This document shows positions 52,052 to 64,000 of a stretch of DNA of 64,000 nucleotides, piece after piece. The notes under the pieces were generated by a model, which was given only the letters and a program-made list of their open reading frames with translations, was not told the origin of the DNA and ran no database searches. Made by a program: the position numbers and the translations under genes. Origin of the DNA: Cavia porcellus (lineage: Eukaryota > Chordata > Mammalia > Rodentia > Caviidae); the NCBI RefSeq assembly GCF_034190915.1, contig NW_026947484.1, forward strand, positions 73,735,482-73,799,481, in the 5' to 3' direction. The number at the start of each line of letters is the position of its first letter. Positions within the stretch are counted from its first letter, which is position 1.

Positions 52052-52146
52052 GATAAACATCTTGATTTGATTACTTCACTATGTATAATGTAATGAAACA
52101 CCACACTGTGTCCCTTTAATTATGTACAGTTACCTGACAAAAGTAA

Positions 52147-52431
<285 letters not shown>

Positions 52432-52887
52432 TAAACCTCAGGCCCCACTGGCTCCTATAGTTTCCACTCCTAGAGAGCTAACACACATCTTTTTCTGCTT
52501 TGGATTTAATGCTGTGTGAAGCAGAGTTTTCGCATCAATTCCTTATGGAGTTCTTCTAAATACTTCTGATGACCTCGACCAAGGGAAATCAGTTTCCTCC
52601 TGGGAAATGCTTTTAGTAGATCCTCTCTTACGTGTGGGGGTTCACTTTGCTTGCAAATGGTGAATCACTAACATGTTTTATGTCAGTTGTCTTCAGTGAT
52701 GAACAACCAAAGTAACATGTTAATCTGTACAGTCGGAAAACAGACACACTCAAGAAATCCCACAAATGTGTGCACAGTGTTTGAAGTGTCTTTTGGTGAC
52801 TACAGAAACATTTCTTGTATCAGAGGGAACTGCCTTACAAATGTGGTATTACAGGGATCCTCTGTTAGAGTGAACAGAAATAACAAG

Positions 52888-53045
52888 AGGTAACATTTAA
52901 TAAGCACTTACTATACACCAGGCAGGCAGCTAAATCTTTCCATGTTTTAACTCACGTGACTTTGCAACTACCCAGATGAGAAAGGTGCAGTCATTACTCT
53001 CAACTTCTACATGCTTAGTAAACAAGGAGTAGGACTCAAATTCAG
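52888..53045 (-). repeat. MIR SINE
   Basis: GTAACATTTAATAAGCACTTACTATACACC, AGGCAGGCAGC, GTTTTAACTCACGTGACTTTGC and CCCAGATGAGAAAGGTGCAG reproduce a reversed MIR. Confidence 0.82.
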
Positions 53046-53049
53046 TGGT

Positions 53050-55195
53050 ATTTAATCTCGGGGGAAAGTATTCAGAAATTGCCTTTTGGAAGCCAAGGTA
53101 TTGAACTGCCCGCTCTGAGCAGGTTCTCATCAGGCCTCAGCAAGCAGAAACTATTTCCAAAGGTCTTCTGAACCCAATCAGTGACCTAATTGGTAAATTA
53201 TTGAGATTTTAAAAGGTGTTGATTGTATTAAGCAAGACAGGTCTCCAGAAAGCATCTGCGCAGCCTATGTGAGAACCCTTCCAGCAGCTTCCAGGTGTGG
53301 AATGACAGAGAGCAGAAGGGGAAACCGCCAATCCTTGGATATCCAGCACCCAAGTGCTTACCCTGGCCAGTAAGCATTTAGGCTGCAGACTTATGACTGC
53401 TGTCTCCCGGAGAGCCTGTGTCACCCGGAGACCTGCCCACGTGGCGATCCTCCCAGCTCGAATATGCCAAGCTCACATACTTCCTCCACCAAGTTGCCTG
53501 CAACTTGAACTTCCATGAGCCACACCATTTTTTCTCCTGTAGTTTAAGTATTTTTCCAATGCTGAAGCCAAAGCTAACCATGTAAACTTACAAGAATTAT
53601 CCATTCTGGCGGTCCCACACATTTCCTAGAAAGGCAGTTCTAACACAAGTCTAAGCACAAGCTCAAGCTCATAAAACCAAATGATGCTGAATGAGCTTCT
53701 CCAGGTATTTTCTGGAACTGTTCTATTGTATTCCTCCTTATCGCTGATCAGGTTGCTTAATTATGGGTCCTATTTAAAAGGTCAACTGTGCTGTAATTTA
53801 ATTTATTTATTATAAGAAAGGTGAAGCCTCAAGCCAAGGAAATGCACTCTGAACAAGCAGTAAGTTATTGTTCTATAGCAGGAGAGAAACATTAGAAATT
53901 TTTGACATCATAATTACAATTAAAATAATTTCCACTTGTGATAGACTATATGCACAGACAGTACTAAGTATGCTGCAAATCGAGTGGAATGAAGCCAGCG
54001 TTTTCTTCTTCTTCCACAGAAGTAAGGAGGGACCAAGACATACCTCACTTAGAGTCAGGATGGTGATGCACCCAGAGCTTGGCTAGGGCTGACTGCTACA
54101 AGATACCACCCAGTCACAAGGTGGTAACGATGGTGCACACACAAGGATGCCTTGCATGATGGGACCCTCCTCTTTCACATAGCATGTATATGTCCTTTGA
54201 TGACGCTTCCAAACTACATGGAATATCATATTTTGAGACCACTATGACCTTTGCCAAGTTCAGCTAAGAGATTTGGCCCTAAGAACTTCTGAGATACCTT
54301 TCTTCCTCCATCATCCAATTAGCTTACATCAAAAGATGTCTTACACAGTTTGTAGAATGTACACCTCAAGTCAGTGTGGCCTTGGGGAAAGAGGCCTCGT
54401 GGCATCCTGGTAGGGGAAGCAGCTCCACTTGATGTCACCATATGGGGATACCACTGCACTTTCTATTCATTTCATGCAGTTCTTGAAGAAATTCACCTCT
54501 CCTCTGATTACTCAAAATCTCTGATCTTTTGAGAAGACATGGCCCCCTAGAAACCAACCTGTGAGATGCTTCCAGCAGTTTTTGTGTCTTAAAAAAAAAA
54601 AAAAAAACCTGTCTGCAGTAGTGCATCAACATGAGCACAGATTTAAGGTATCAGAACCTAATGTCCCGTACTCCCTTCTTCCTCAAGCATTATCTGGCCA
54701 TAAAGAAGATCAAGACGTGAAAAGAGGGCTCCAGTGGCCAGCCACACCTTAACCTTAATCTTGTAAGGAGAAACTATAGTCTCTTCCTTTGCAGAGAACA
54801 GTGTCAGCTTTCTCTCTCTGTTACTCCTGGGGCACTTGCCTGCCCTCGAAGCTCCTGCAGAGCTGTCTTCCACCAGTACTGTCAACACACCAGCCCTGGC
54901 TGGACGCAGCCCTCCGAGCCCCCAATAAGTCATGACAGCCAACAGAGCAGGGCAACTTCTCATTTACCACTTTCCATGGTTGCACCAATGATGCCCAGCA
55001 CCCTGTCCTCCCTGCCAGCTGCGGGACCTTTAGGAATCTGTAGTCCTCACTGCCATGTGCCCAAGTGTTTCCCTGTCACTCCCAATCTGAGCACTGTGGT
55101 TTCAATTCATCTAGAGAGCTGGGAAAGTCTTGTATTTGTCTTCATTGATAGCCTCTTCTTCTATATTTTCAAATTGTAAGTCACACCTACTTTCC
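53050..55195. other. intronic sequence, nothing recognised
   Basis: No exon or named repeat, apart from a 17-A run at 54590-54607. Open frames at 53209-53581 and 54658-54963 are short and unsupported. Confidence 0.4.
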
Positions 55196-55199
55196 CTTA

Positions 55200-55765
55200 T
55201 TCCTGTTTCATATTTTCAATGCTAACCCTGTGTCAGCTAGCTTCTTCCCCTTTAGGGATATTTCTTCACAATATTTGCCTTTCCTTTAATAAACAGAAAT
55301 TCTCAAGTTTAATGTAAATGTATCAGACATTTTGCATTGAATTTTTTATCTCTTATTTCATAAACACCTATCTAAATATTACAAAGACATTCTCTATTTT
55401 CTTCCAAAAAAAAAATCTAGCTTAAGCTTTCACATGAGACCTGTGACCCATCTAGAACTGACTTTTTGCATGTTAAATGGTGTAGAAGATCACATCCATG
55501 ACTATCTGGCCTGAATCATTTACCAAATGGACCAGTTACAAATGGTCCACCCTCATACTATGTATACCAGATCCATCACAAATCAAGGTTCTATTTACAC
55601 ACATCTGACTTTCCTAATCAGTGTAGTTTAATAAGCCCTCACATGATAGGGAAAGTCACTCTTCCTTGTTATTTCCTCCAGTTTGCCAGCTATTTTAATC
55701 CTTTGCTCTTCCATAAACTCTAAGGTCAGTTTGTCAAACTGTACACACATACAATTAGGATTAAA
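55200..55765 (-). repeat. ancient L1 ORF2 fragment
   Basis: The + strand shows reversed L1 ORF2 landmarks: TAGAACTGACTTTTTGCATG followed by an ATGGTGTAGAAG-type block, CCTCACATGATAGGGAAAG, and TCTAAGGTCAGTTTGTCAAACTG. It is heavily mutated and dead. Confidence 0.6.
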
Positions 55766-55769
55766 ACTG

Positions 55770-56220
55770 GAAATGAACTGAACTTAAAAGATTCATTCTT
55801 CTCATGCTGAACACAAGATCAAAGACTATAAATTGAAACGTCCCCACTTTCTTCTCCTCCATTCCATAAGAGGTAATCTTGATGCAAGCTGTTCTCCTTC
55901 TATCTGGTACCAGAGGAAATGGTACCCTGCTTCTTGTAAGTTTATCCAACACAAGCTCCTCATGCCAGCACTCCACACTTCCTGTGGGAACCTGCCCTGG
56001 AAACTACATATTTTGGGCAGTAACCCTGTTCAGGCCTCCCATTGTAGTGGGTTCAACCTTTACCTTCCACCTTCCTGAAACACGTGACTCTGCAGTCTTC
56101 CACGGACCCTTCAGCTTTCGTGCTTTCCCTTGTCCTTCCATAAAAACAGACTCAAGCTTTGTTCCCAGTGCATTTTTCCTTTGTGTCATATTTTTAAAGA
56201 ATTTAAAACCTACTGCCATA
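55770..56220. other. unassigned segment between two L1 pieces
   Basis: A GC-richer stretch lies between two pieces of old L1. It carries a 136-codon open frame (55879-56289) without any recognisable domain. It may be an older insertion, possibly L2-like; I cannot assign it. Confidence 0.3.
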
Positions 56221-56279
56221 AGAAATTATGTGAATCTCTCCTTGAAATTCTGTCATTTTTCCTTTATATACTTGACGTT

Positions 56280-56745
56280 ATGCTTCTAGGCTTATAAACT
56301 TTTTAAACTAGTTATATTTTATAATGAGTTATTTTCTATTATTCAGCAAACTGGATCATTCCTGTCAATACCTCTGCTTTACATTTCAGTTCATTTGATA
56401 TTAATATACTTACATCAACGTCTTTCAGTTCATACTTGCCTGGAAAAGAAAGTTACTTTGCTTCTTTATTTTCAACTTTTCTATATGCTAGGTTTTAAGT
56501 GAGCTTCTTGAAAAAGACATATAGCTTTTGCTTTATGTCATATTAGAAATTCACTTTTAATTATTTTAATCTATTTGTATGTATTCTGTGCTATAATGTT
56601 TTGAGTTTTGTTTTTGTTTTTACATTTTATTCATCATTAAGACAGTCTCACCTTTTGGGTGAGACTCATTTAAATATTTCCTGCAGTGTCCTTTATTTCT
56701 GGGTAATACCATTTCCTCCTGCAGGCTTTAACAATGATCTCTTTG
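56280..56745 (-). repeat. ancient L1 ORF2 fragment, continued
   Basis: GGTTTTAAGTGAGCTTCTTG, GACATATAGCTTTTGC, TCTATTTGTATGTATTCTG and CCTGCAGTGTCCTTTATTTCTGG are in reversed L1 ORF2 order. It probably belongs to the same element as 55200-55765. Confidence 0.6.
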
Positions 56746-56899
56746 GAAATCATTCATGATGCTGTATCTCTGACCCATCCCCACCACCGTCACTGCAACA
56801 TGTAGCTGGATATCTCACTTAGTTTTCCCATTGTTCCTTTAAAGTTCACATATCTGGAAACAAATCAGTCCTTCCAGTACCCTGACTGCTTCTCTGATG

Positions 56900-57205
56900 C
56901 TGCCCCCAGTCATTTCATTCCTTCAGTCCTGAGATGCTGACCCTTCTTCACCTCACTACACTGCCACCCAGCGGTCATTGCCAAGCCACCTTGATTTTCT
57001 TTTGGCAGTGTCTTTGTATTTGCCTCCTCTACTTTGATTCCAGTACCCACCATTCCTTGTCCATCCCTGGGGCCATTGTGATTGGCTGCTACCTGGTCTC
57101 CAGAAGAAAACCTTGTTCTCTCCCACACTTTCTGTATAGTGGTCCAGGCTTCATCTTTGGGGTCCCTGGACTGATTGCTTTCCAAGCCCTTCATAAGCTG
57201 AATAC
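56900..57205 (+). repeat. probable L2-like LINE fragment
   Basis: TGGCTGCTACCTGGTCTCC and GGTCCAGGCTTCATCTTTGG, with neighbouring cytosine-rich blocks, resemble the L2 'cctcctaactggtctccctgc' region. Open frames on both strands here are repeat-derived. Confidence 0.4.
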
Positions 57206-57209
57206 AGTC

Positions 57210-60200
57210 TAGAATTTCATTCCCAATTTTTTTACTTTATTTTACCATTTTTTTCACCAAGCAGTTCAGGCTTTCTGAATTCCCAGTTTCCTGGATCTGA
57301 AAAGTCATTCTGTTTAAATGCAACTGCAAGCACCCAACTGTGGCATTTCATAATTATCTACTGCAATTTTCAACAGAAAAGTACATTTGTAAGTCTGCAG
57401 CTGCCTGGTGGCCTATGTCTAAGCTGTCCATTGGTGGACGTTTTCAGGCAGCATTGTTCACGTAAGGTCCTCGACACTTATTACTAAATGTGTGTAACCT
57501 CTGCTAGGATTAGTTGCTAATATAATCCAGAATAAGTAGTAATTATTTTAAATGAGATGCCTGGTGGTAGCTGGCAAAGAAAAGAAAGGAGAGATTTCAG
57601 TACTCACTGATTCTGTATTAGAGCAAGTAGATTTTGTTCTTCATCCTTTTTACACAAGTGAAATAGTTACATGCCTTATTTCTTCTTGTAAAGGTAAAAT
57701 ATGAGCCTGCATTTAATTGTTTTGGAAGTTAAAAAGACAGCAACCATCTTGTACTAACATCTCCAAGATGATTTGATTCTGTTATTTGATTAGAAAATAT
57801 AGGGAAAAAATCTTGAGTTTCAATCCTTTTTATTTCTTAGAGTCTACAGTCCTTTACAGTTTTCCTGCTTGATGGTATTGGTTTTGGTAAATTACTACAA
57901 TTGTAACAACCACACTGTCATTAACCCTGCCCTACAGTTCCCAAAATAAGACAGTTGTCCAGTGGCTTATTTTGGCTGTTGATTGTGTCTGGAGAATTCA
58001 TCAGAATGTATTCAAAGTCACAGCCTGAATATAGAAGTACTGTTCTCATCACAATTTGTGACAAAATTAACATCTTAATCTCTTACTTCTTGGGGTTTCT
58101 GTAATGTACTTCAAAGCCTCTGTGGGATGGTGCCATGGGCTTCCCACTTACCTCTCTAGAGCTGGTTTTCAATTCCAAGCAAGAGTCTAAATTCAAGAAG
58201 CCAACACCAAGACAAGGGTATTAAGTAGGTCTATCTGGTCAACTCAGAATGTAAAGGAAAGAAAAGAAACTGATTATTTCTTAAACATCATCAGTCAAGA
58301 GGTTACTGAGGACCTACTCTCTTGGTCCACTTGGAAGGTAAAATATCATACATTGCGTAGCTTATGAACACAAATGTATTGTCCAAATTTCTGAAGGCTG
58401 TGAAGAGCAAGATCAAGGTGCCCACAGCTCTGGGGTTCGGTGAAGGGATTCTTACAACCTATGCCTATTGCTTCATTATCATGCAGTGGAGAGGGTGTTC
58501 AAGATCCTTCAGGCCTCTTTTACAAGACCACTAATCCCACCCATGAGCCGGAAGCCTTCATGACCTCATCACTTATACTTTCAGTTGTTCATGTGAATGT
58601 CCACCTTTCCCTGTGAGCTCTTCTGGGTTCATTCTGTGCTTGATTCATTGACTGTTCTCTCCTGCACTCACTCATGCCTGACTGTGCTTAGTACCATAGC
58701 ATATGCATATCAGGAAGTAAATCTTCACTTAATGGATGACGGGTGAATGAATACATTTAAATGAATATACACTTAGGGGAGTGATACATATTCAGTATCC
58801 ATAAATTCTGTTAAAATCTCTACTAATAGTAGCATATCTCCTTAGGGACTTATAGATCTGGTTTATGGACTTAAGATTTGAGTCAGACCCAGGTATTCAT
58901 GGTTTGGGTCTCTAGGAGGGGATCTGATCTGGTGACTATGAAGAGCTAGCTCTAGATGCAGACATGTGACTTAACCTGACTTCCCAGGATTCTCAGCTTT
59001 AAACAGTTACAATGATACTTATTGTCATGGTATCAGGCATGCTTGAAGTTTCCTTCTTTTCTGGGCTAGACTATGTCTTGAATTTAACTCCAGTAATGCA
59101 AACGTAAGTATAACAAAAAGAATTAAGACTGAACTCATGATTTCAAATATCCTGTAGCCCCCACCGAATGCAAGGCTAAGAAGTATCCAGAATATTACAT
59201 GGCTTCTCATTTTCTGCATTATGGTTCAAGACTCCAGAGAGTGGATGGATCTTTCCAAGACACTGGACAATAAATCCAATTCTCTATCTTTTAATAGATT
59301 CATAAAAGCCAAGCAAGAATAACATTTCATCTCCTTTTGTAAGTAGACATCCTAGAGTTGAGAAAGACTGAAAAATCCAAGATGTTTCTTACAAAAATAG
59401 ATGTTTTCAGATTTTTAATAGTACAAGCAAGGGGAAGTCAGTGTTAGCTGGAAGACTGGAGTCCGGCATCATGAAGGAGATGTTCCTGAGGATTGTTTGT
59501 GCCCTCCACCCTAGAATTCTGGGGAGAGTTAAGCATTGAACCATGTGTAAAGAATCCTAGCAAAGTATATGGTTCCCTAGGAAGTCCTTGGGAGTTGTTA
59601 ATTACTATCGCAGTTATTCTACGAGTAACTACAGGAACCAATCAGAATGTAAGCACAGTGGTCTTGTTTTCCCCTGGCATCACTTCTAGTCATAGTTATC
59701 ACTGTCACTGAGTCACACTGCTCTTCTCTCAGTTTCCATCTTTTCTTCTTCCTCTTCTTAATGGACAAAACCACAAGGGAGAGGAACTATTGCACATGTA
59801 CCTCCCAGGGGATAATAGAAGAGTATGTCAATGCGTTTAGAAGAAAATCAAAACAATAACCAACTAACAAAGACCTGACCCAGGTTAGAGACCTGAGCAT
59901 GGCTCACTATGAAAAACTTTTGGTTGCCTCTCTTGCATACAATAGTTATTTTGAGATAATAGGAATATGATTAAAATCAACTCTTAGATTTTCCTGTTTC
60001 ACACAATTTGTGCAACATATTTCAATAACATATCTATGCAGATACAACTTGTAGATGTGGCACTGTTCATTATTAAACAGTGTTTCCCTGGTAACTTAAT
60101 GCATCAAAGAAGTCTAATTAGTTTATCTCTTTCAGACCTTCCAGGGTCCTCCGCAATGTCCCAATTAGTTCAAAGTCAAAATACTAAATTTAGAACTCGA

Positions 60201-61570
60201 TTTTGGAAAGTTTTTCAAAACAAAGATTTAAAACTCTTGATCAAAAGGAAATCACGGGTCACTGTGAAATAGTCATTAAATCACAAAGACAAGGATTTCA
60301 AAGGAAAATACAAAAAGCTACAGTATAGGAAGAGGAGAATCTCTACCTTTCAATAGAGAAGATCCAGTTTTCTTCAGGGATCAAAAGACTTAATAAGAGC
60401 AAATAAACTCTTGTAGAAAGCTTTGTTATTTCAACATAAGGAATCATATTCTAATTTTGCACATTCTTTTATAATAATGCTCCATTCTTAGAAAAACTTA
60501 TGATCTCTTTCTGATTTTAGCCAGCCTGATCACATATAAAAACGCTTTAACAAGACTGCATAAACCTATCTGCAATCTCAATGATTCAGTTTTATCATTA
60601 TTTCCTTCATTCTAAAACAACCCTTGAGCGATGTCTAAACTAGAAAAACACTAATCTTTTCCTCAACAATATCAACCACATCATTCATACCTTATAGCTT
60701 CACTTACCAAAAGGAAAGACCTTTCTCCTAGGCAGAGATATTTTTAATTTTAATTTCCATATGTTGACTTTTTAAACTCCTAGTAACTTTAATTTCTGGT
60801 GAAAACCCAGGAAGCAAGCAATTTTGAACTTACATCAACATTTTGTAGATGAATACCATTTCACTTTAATTAGCAAACATTGAAGCAAGCCTGGAGGTTT
60901 GTCTCAACACCAGGTAAATGGCAACAGAAATGACTGTCCTGAGGCTCTCAAATCAACCATGTATCCACTCACAGATATTAATGGTGGTAATAATGACTAG
61001 ACATCCCCTTTCTTCATAGTACCTAACACAGTTACCAGTCTGCTATGTTGTACTCCGGTGTGTCTTTATCTCTCCTCTGACACTCTGTCACCTCTACCCA
61101 GCTGTCATATCCTCTACCTTGACCCCCACCGACACATAGGACATTGTCAGCTGTCCACTAAACAAATATACTTGTTAGCGTTTATAACTACTCAGGGTGC
61201 ATTTCACATTGTCTCAGCAAAAGCAATGAGCAGCTGTTTTCTTTTCAGAAGAAACTCTAGCAGTAGCCCCAATCATGACAGCTAACTGGAGTCTCCTGAC
61301 ACTCAGGCTCATGGTTACCACACTCTCCCCCTCTAATGCATGACAAAACCAGAACAGCTGAGGAGCAAGCTTCAGCATTTTAACTAAAAGCATCTCAGAC
61401 CTTTTATACATCTCTACCACTTAATTCAGCCCAGCAAAACTCCAGGACATGAAGCCACTTGAAAAGCATCCTGAAACTTTAAGTTCATCCACAGATTTCT
61501 ATCCAATTTATATTTACCCTGTTCACTCCTTAACAATTATGCTTGAATTATTCATTACAGGAAACTAAAT
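57210..61570. other. intronic sequence, mostly unassigned
   Basis: The piece 58630-58745 (CACTCACTCATGCCTGACTGTGC, then GGATGACGGGTGAATGAATAC) resembles an L2 3' end at low confidence. I see nothing else that I can name. Confidence 0.4.
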
Positions 61571-61576
61571 ATTGAG

Positions 61577-61635
61577 GAGCTTGAGTTTGATTCCTAGTAC
61601 CACAAGCAAAAACAAAAAAATAAAATTAAATAAAT
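61577..61635 (+). mobile_element. ID SINE 3' fragment
   Basis: CTTGAGTTTGATTCCTAGTACC carries the B-box region and is followed by a long A-rich tail (AAAAACAAAAAAATAAAATTAAATAAA). Confidence 0.75.
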
Positions 61636-61910
61636 TTACCTCATTTATTTACAGGCAGGGCATCCAAAGGAACTCAGACATTATCAGTACCTTGCAAATT
61701 AATTCTCAATCATAAGTTAAGGTTAGAGAGGAACCTTTCACCACACCCAGAGGGACCTGGTTATAAGCTATCTTTTCTTCTAGGGGCCTAAACGTCTTTC
61801 CCCAAAACCGCTAACTGAGGATCTGCCTTCTTCTCCTGCCCCTGACATTTCTCTCCTTACTCCAGGCAGATGAGTCAAAGGCTCTAACCCTTTTCTTGAT
61901 GGGCCTGCTG

Positions 61911-62200
61911 TGTTAGTCACTTTCCCAGCCCCAAATACACTACACCTGCAACTTGAAGACGACAAGGCATAATTTGGTTCATGGTTTCAGAGGGTTCAGC
62001 CACGATGGGCGGTCTCCAAGGCAGAAACAGCATGGCAGAAGCACTTGGTGGAGGAAAGCTGGCTGCCAGAAAGCAGAGAAAGAGGAGGAGCCAGAGACAG
62101 GAAGTCACGCCTCTGTGATCCACCCCTGACAGCACAGTGCACCTCCAAAACTCATCAGTGGGTAGTTCATCCAATGAGGACAGTGCCCCCAAGAGTCCCA
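61911..62200 (+). repeat. rodent interspersed repeat, ~290 bp
   Basis: TGTTAGTCACTTTCCC, CATAATTTGGTTCATGGTTTCAG, ACAGCATGGCAGAAGCACTTGG, GGTGGAGGAAAGCTGG and GTAGTTCATCCAATGAGG match the succession at 27193-27525. Confidence 0.65.
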
Positions 62201-62406
62201 CTTCTGACCACTTAGGATATTTGGGGCACATTTTAGCCGTGCGCCATAACTGCTATCCTAAATGACTGCTAGCTAAGCCACTCATTTGATCAAACTTCAG
62301 GCCCAAACACCATCACCTGCCATGACAAACATCAGAGGAAAGCCCCATAAGGCAAAACAGCCAGGGAAGAGGCTGGTCACTTAGACCCAAACCTTTTTGC
62401 CTTCTC

Positions 62407-62865
62407 TGTTGTAAATATTTTTTATTTCAAATTTATTGGTACGTTGTAAGTATACATAATGATTACATTCATCATAGTGCCTGTACATGATATAACTGGA
62501 TCCTTTTTTATCCCCAGTCCCCTACCTGACCTTCAACCCTTTTCCCCTCATTTACAAAAACTTTCTTTCCATTTTTTCATTTTGTTTTCTTTTCCTTTCC
62601 TTCCTTTCTCCCTCCCCTCTCGCTGGTTCCCCTTCCCATTTGAACATTTTCTTCCTATTTCATAATATCTATTCTACATTTTGGTCTTTATACATGGAAT
62701 ACTATTTTGCCATAAGGAAGAACAAGTTTGATATTCTTAGCTAAATGGATGCACCTTAAGACCATGGACTTAAATGAAAAATCAAACACATGTGTAAATT
62801 CTACGTTGTTTCTCTTGTGTGAGAAACCAAAAGTGTAAATAAGGGCCAAAATGTTGTAAATATTT
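62407..62865 (-). mobile_element. 5'-inverted (twin-primed) L1 with 14-bp TSD
   Basis: Perfect direct repeats TGTTGTAAATATTT lie at 62407-62420 and 62852-62865. The left part (62421 to about 62690) is a reversed L1 3' UTR that includes its pyrimidine-rich tract (the reversed polypurine tract). The right part (about 62690-62851) reads in the opposite direction as L1 ORF2 C-terminal region (ATACATGGAATACTATTTTGCC, AAATGGATGCACC, GTTTCTCTTGTGTGAG). This head inversion is the signature of twin priming. Confidence 0.83.
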
Positions 62866-62869
62866 CTAA

Positions 62870-63760
62870 TGAGTGTATCCTTCCTTTCCTCCCAGTACAG
62901 GACACTTAATAAATGCAGACCTCTACACAAAACTGAGTTTCCTTTGCTTTTAAAAGCAGGTCTCAAAGAGCAAAAATAGACAGCTTCCAGCCTATCCTGT
63001 GTTCTAACTAAACTACTAAGGCCAGGCAGGGCTCATTCACAGCAGAGCATACAGAGCATCTTCCATGCCAGAATAAGTCACCTTTCCTTCTAGCTCTAGC
63101 TGAAGATTTCAACCAAAGCATAAACATGACTGAAGAAGCTGACCTCATTGCTTTAAGGGCTGGCCGTCTATAACATTTTTCTTACCTCATTTAACCTTCT
63201 AAAGGCCTCTCTCTGCTAATTTTGTGTCCCTCTGAGCAGGTTTAAATTCTTTATGTCCAGCATCCCAGTTAAGACTTTTTTATTGTGGTCACTGAAATTC
63301 CAAGTTTTGCCATAGAAAAAGCATGTGCTCTGAGCCATGAAATTGGCTGGAGTTCCTGTCCAGTTTCTGTGTGACTGAGACCCACCACCAAGTCCCAAAT
63401 GGTCACTGCATGTCCTCTCACAGGACAAACCGGTCCTGTTTCCCTCCTAAGACTACATGGGCTCTCTGAGTAGATACTAACCTGGATGGAGATCCGGAGG
63501 GTGAAGTTCCAGAGAGTGGGGTGCCATGTGCCCCGATTCAGAGAAACCATCGTTTCCTGTCTTCTAGTAACCTCGCCTGCTTCCATAGAAGTCAGTTTTT
63601 CCTCTGACCATGTCAGACACCTGAGGCCTCACCTGCAACACCCACTCCTAGTTCTTCTGTAACTTCCAAACCTCCTAAGGGATAGAATTTGCTCAGAAGA
63701 TTCACAACAGTGCATCAAACTCTGAGATAATCACCCACCACCCTCTTGGCAGCAGGAAAA
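62870..63760. other. intronic sequence, nothing recognised
   Basis: Open frames at 63216-63586 on the minus strand overlap each other and lack a domain or splice context. Confidence 0.4.
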
Positions 63761-63764
63761 CGGC

Positions 63765-63765
<1 letters not shown>

Positions 63766-63803
<38 letters not shown>
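63766..63803. repeat. (AC)n microsatellite
   Basis: About 19 AC dinucleotides. Confidence 0.97.
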
Positions 63804-63806
<3 letters not shown>

Positions 63807-63875
63807 TCTACTTCTTGACTGAGGGCCGCAGGGCTGCTGCTGCTCTACTTCAGGTCTTGCTAACGACACCAACTA

Positions 63876-63976
63876 GGGGCTGGGGATTTAGCTCAGTGGC
63901 ATAAGTGCCTGTGTTGCAGGCAGTCATGAGTTTGATCCCCGGTACCGATAGAAAAGAAAAAGACAAAAAAAAAAAC
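63876..63976 (+). mobile_element. ID SINE
   Basis: GGGGCTGGGGATTTAGCTCAG carries an intact A box. ATGAGTTTGATCCCCGGTACC carries an intact B box. A mixed A-rich tail ends in a 12-A run. The flanks cttgctaa and cttgttaa may be remains of a target-site duplication. Confidence 0.92.
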
Positions 63977-64000
63977 TTGTTAATAAAAGGGAAATCCCTC

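Noticed and set aside
55879..56289. 136-codon + strand open frame
   Set aside because: It lies between and into ancient L1 pieces, with no domain and no exon signals.

Overview
This is a mammalian, almost certainly rodent, intronic window. It is AT-rich with very long non-coding stretches. It carries B1 and B1-dID SINEs (7SL-derived), tRNA-derived ID elements, and old mammalian MIR, L2, MER5A-type and L1 fossils. The ID and B1-dID forms do not look like those of mouse or rat. A non-murid rodent (squirrel, dormouse or beaver-type lineage) is my best guess, but I cannot name the species.

The whole window lies inside one gene on the + strand, TRPM3 (transient receptor potential melastatin 3, a Ca2+-permeable channel gated by heat and neurosteroids). 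Only two coding exons are present: 30330-30504 (175 nt) and 52221-52344 (124 nt). Both have canonical AG/GT boundaries and matching phases, so they splice into one open frame. That frame encodes part of the cytosolic N-terminal TRPM homology region (SLOG-like fold). The residues fit TRPM3 better than its paralogue TRPM1.

The upstream intron (1-30329) carries the microRNA gene MIR204 at 11420-11529 on the same strand. This is the known TRPM3/miR-204 host arrangement, paralogous to TRPM1/miR-211. The middle intron is complete (30505-52220). The third (52345-64000) runs off the window.

Everything else I can support is repeat sequence. There are ID SINEs with readable target-site duplications, B1 and B1-dID SINEs, two L1 insertions with target-site duplications (one 5'-inverted), and older L1, L2 and MIR pieces. 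There are also a mariner transposase fossil, hAT MITEs, a 40-bp minisatellite and several microsatellites. The most notable structure is a 95%-identical 110-bp inverted duplication at 28124-28233 / 28610-28719. It appears to have copied part of an already inserted hAT element together with its flank.

I see no evidence of a new multi-gene system. The remaining open reading frames, including the longest (201 codons), look like chance or repeat-derived frames.
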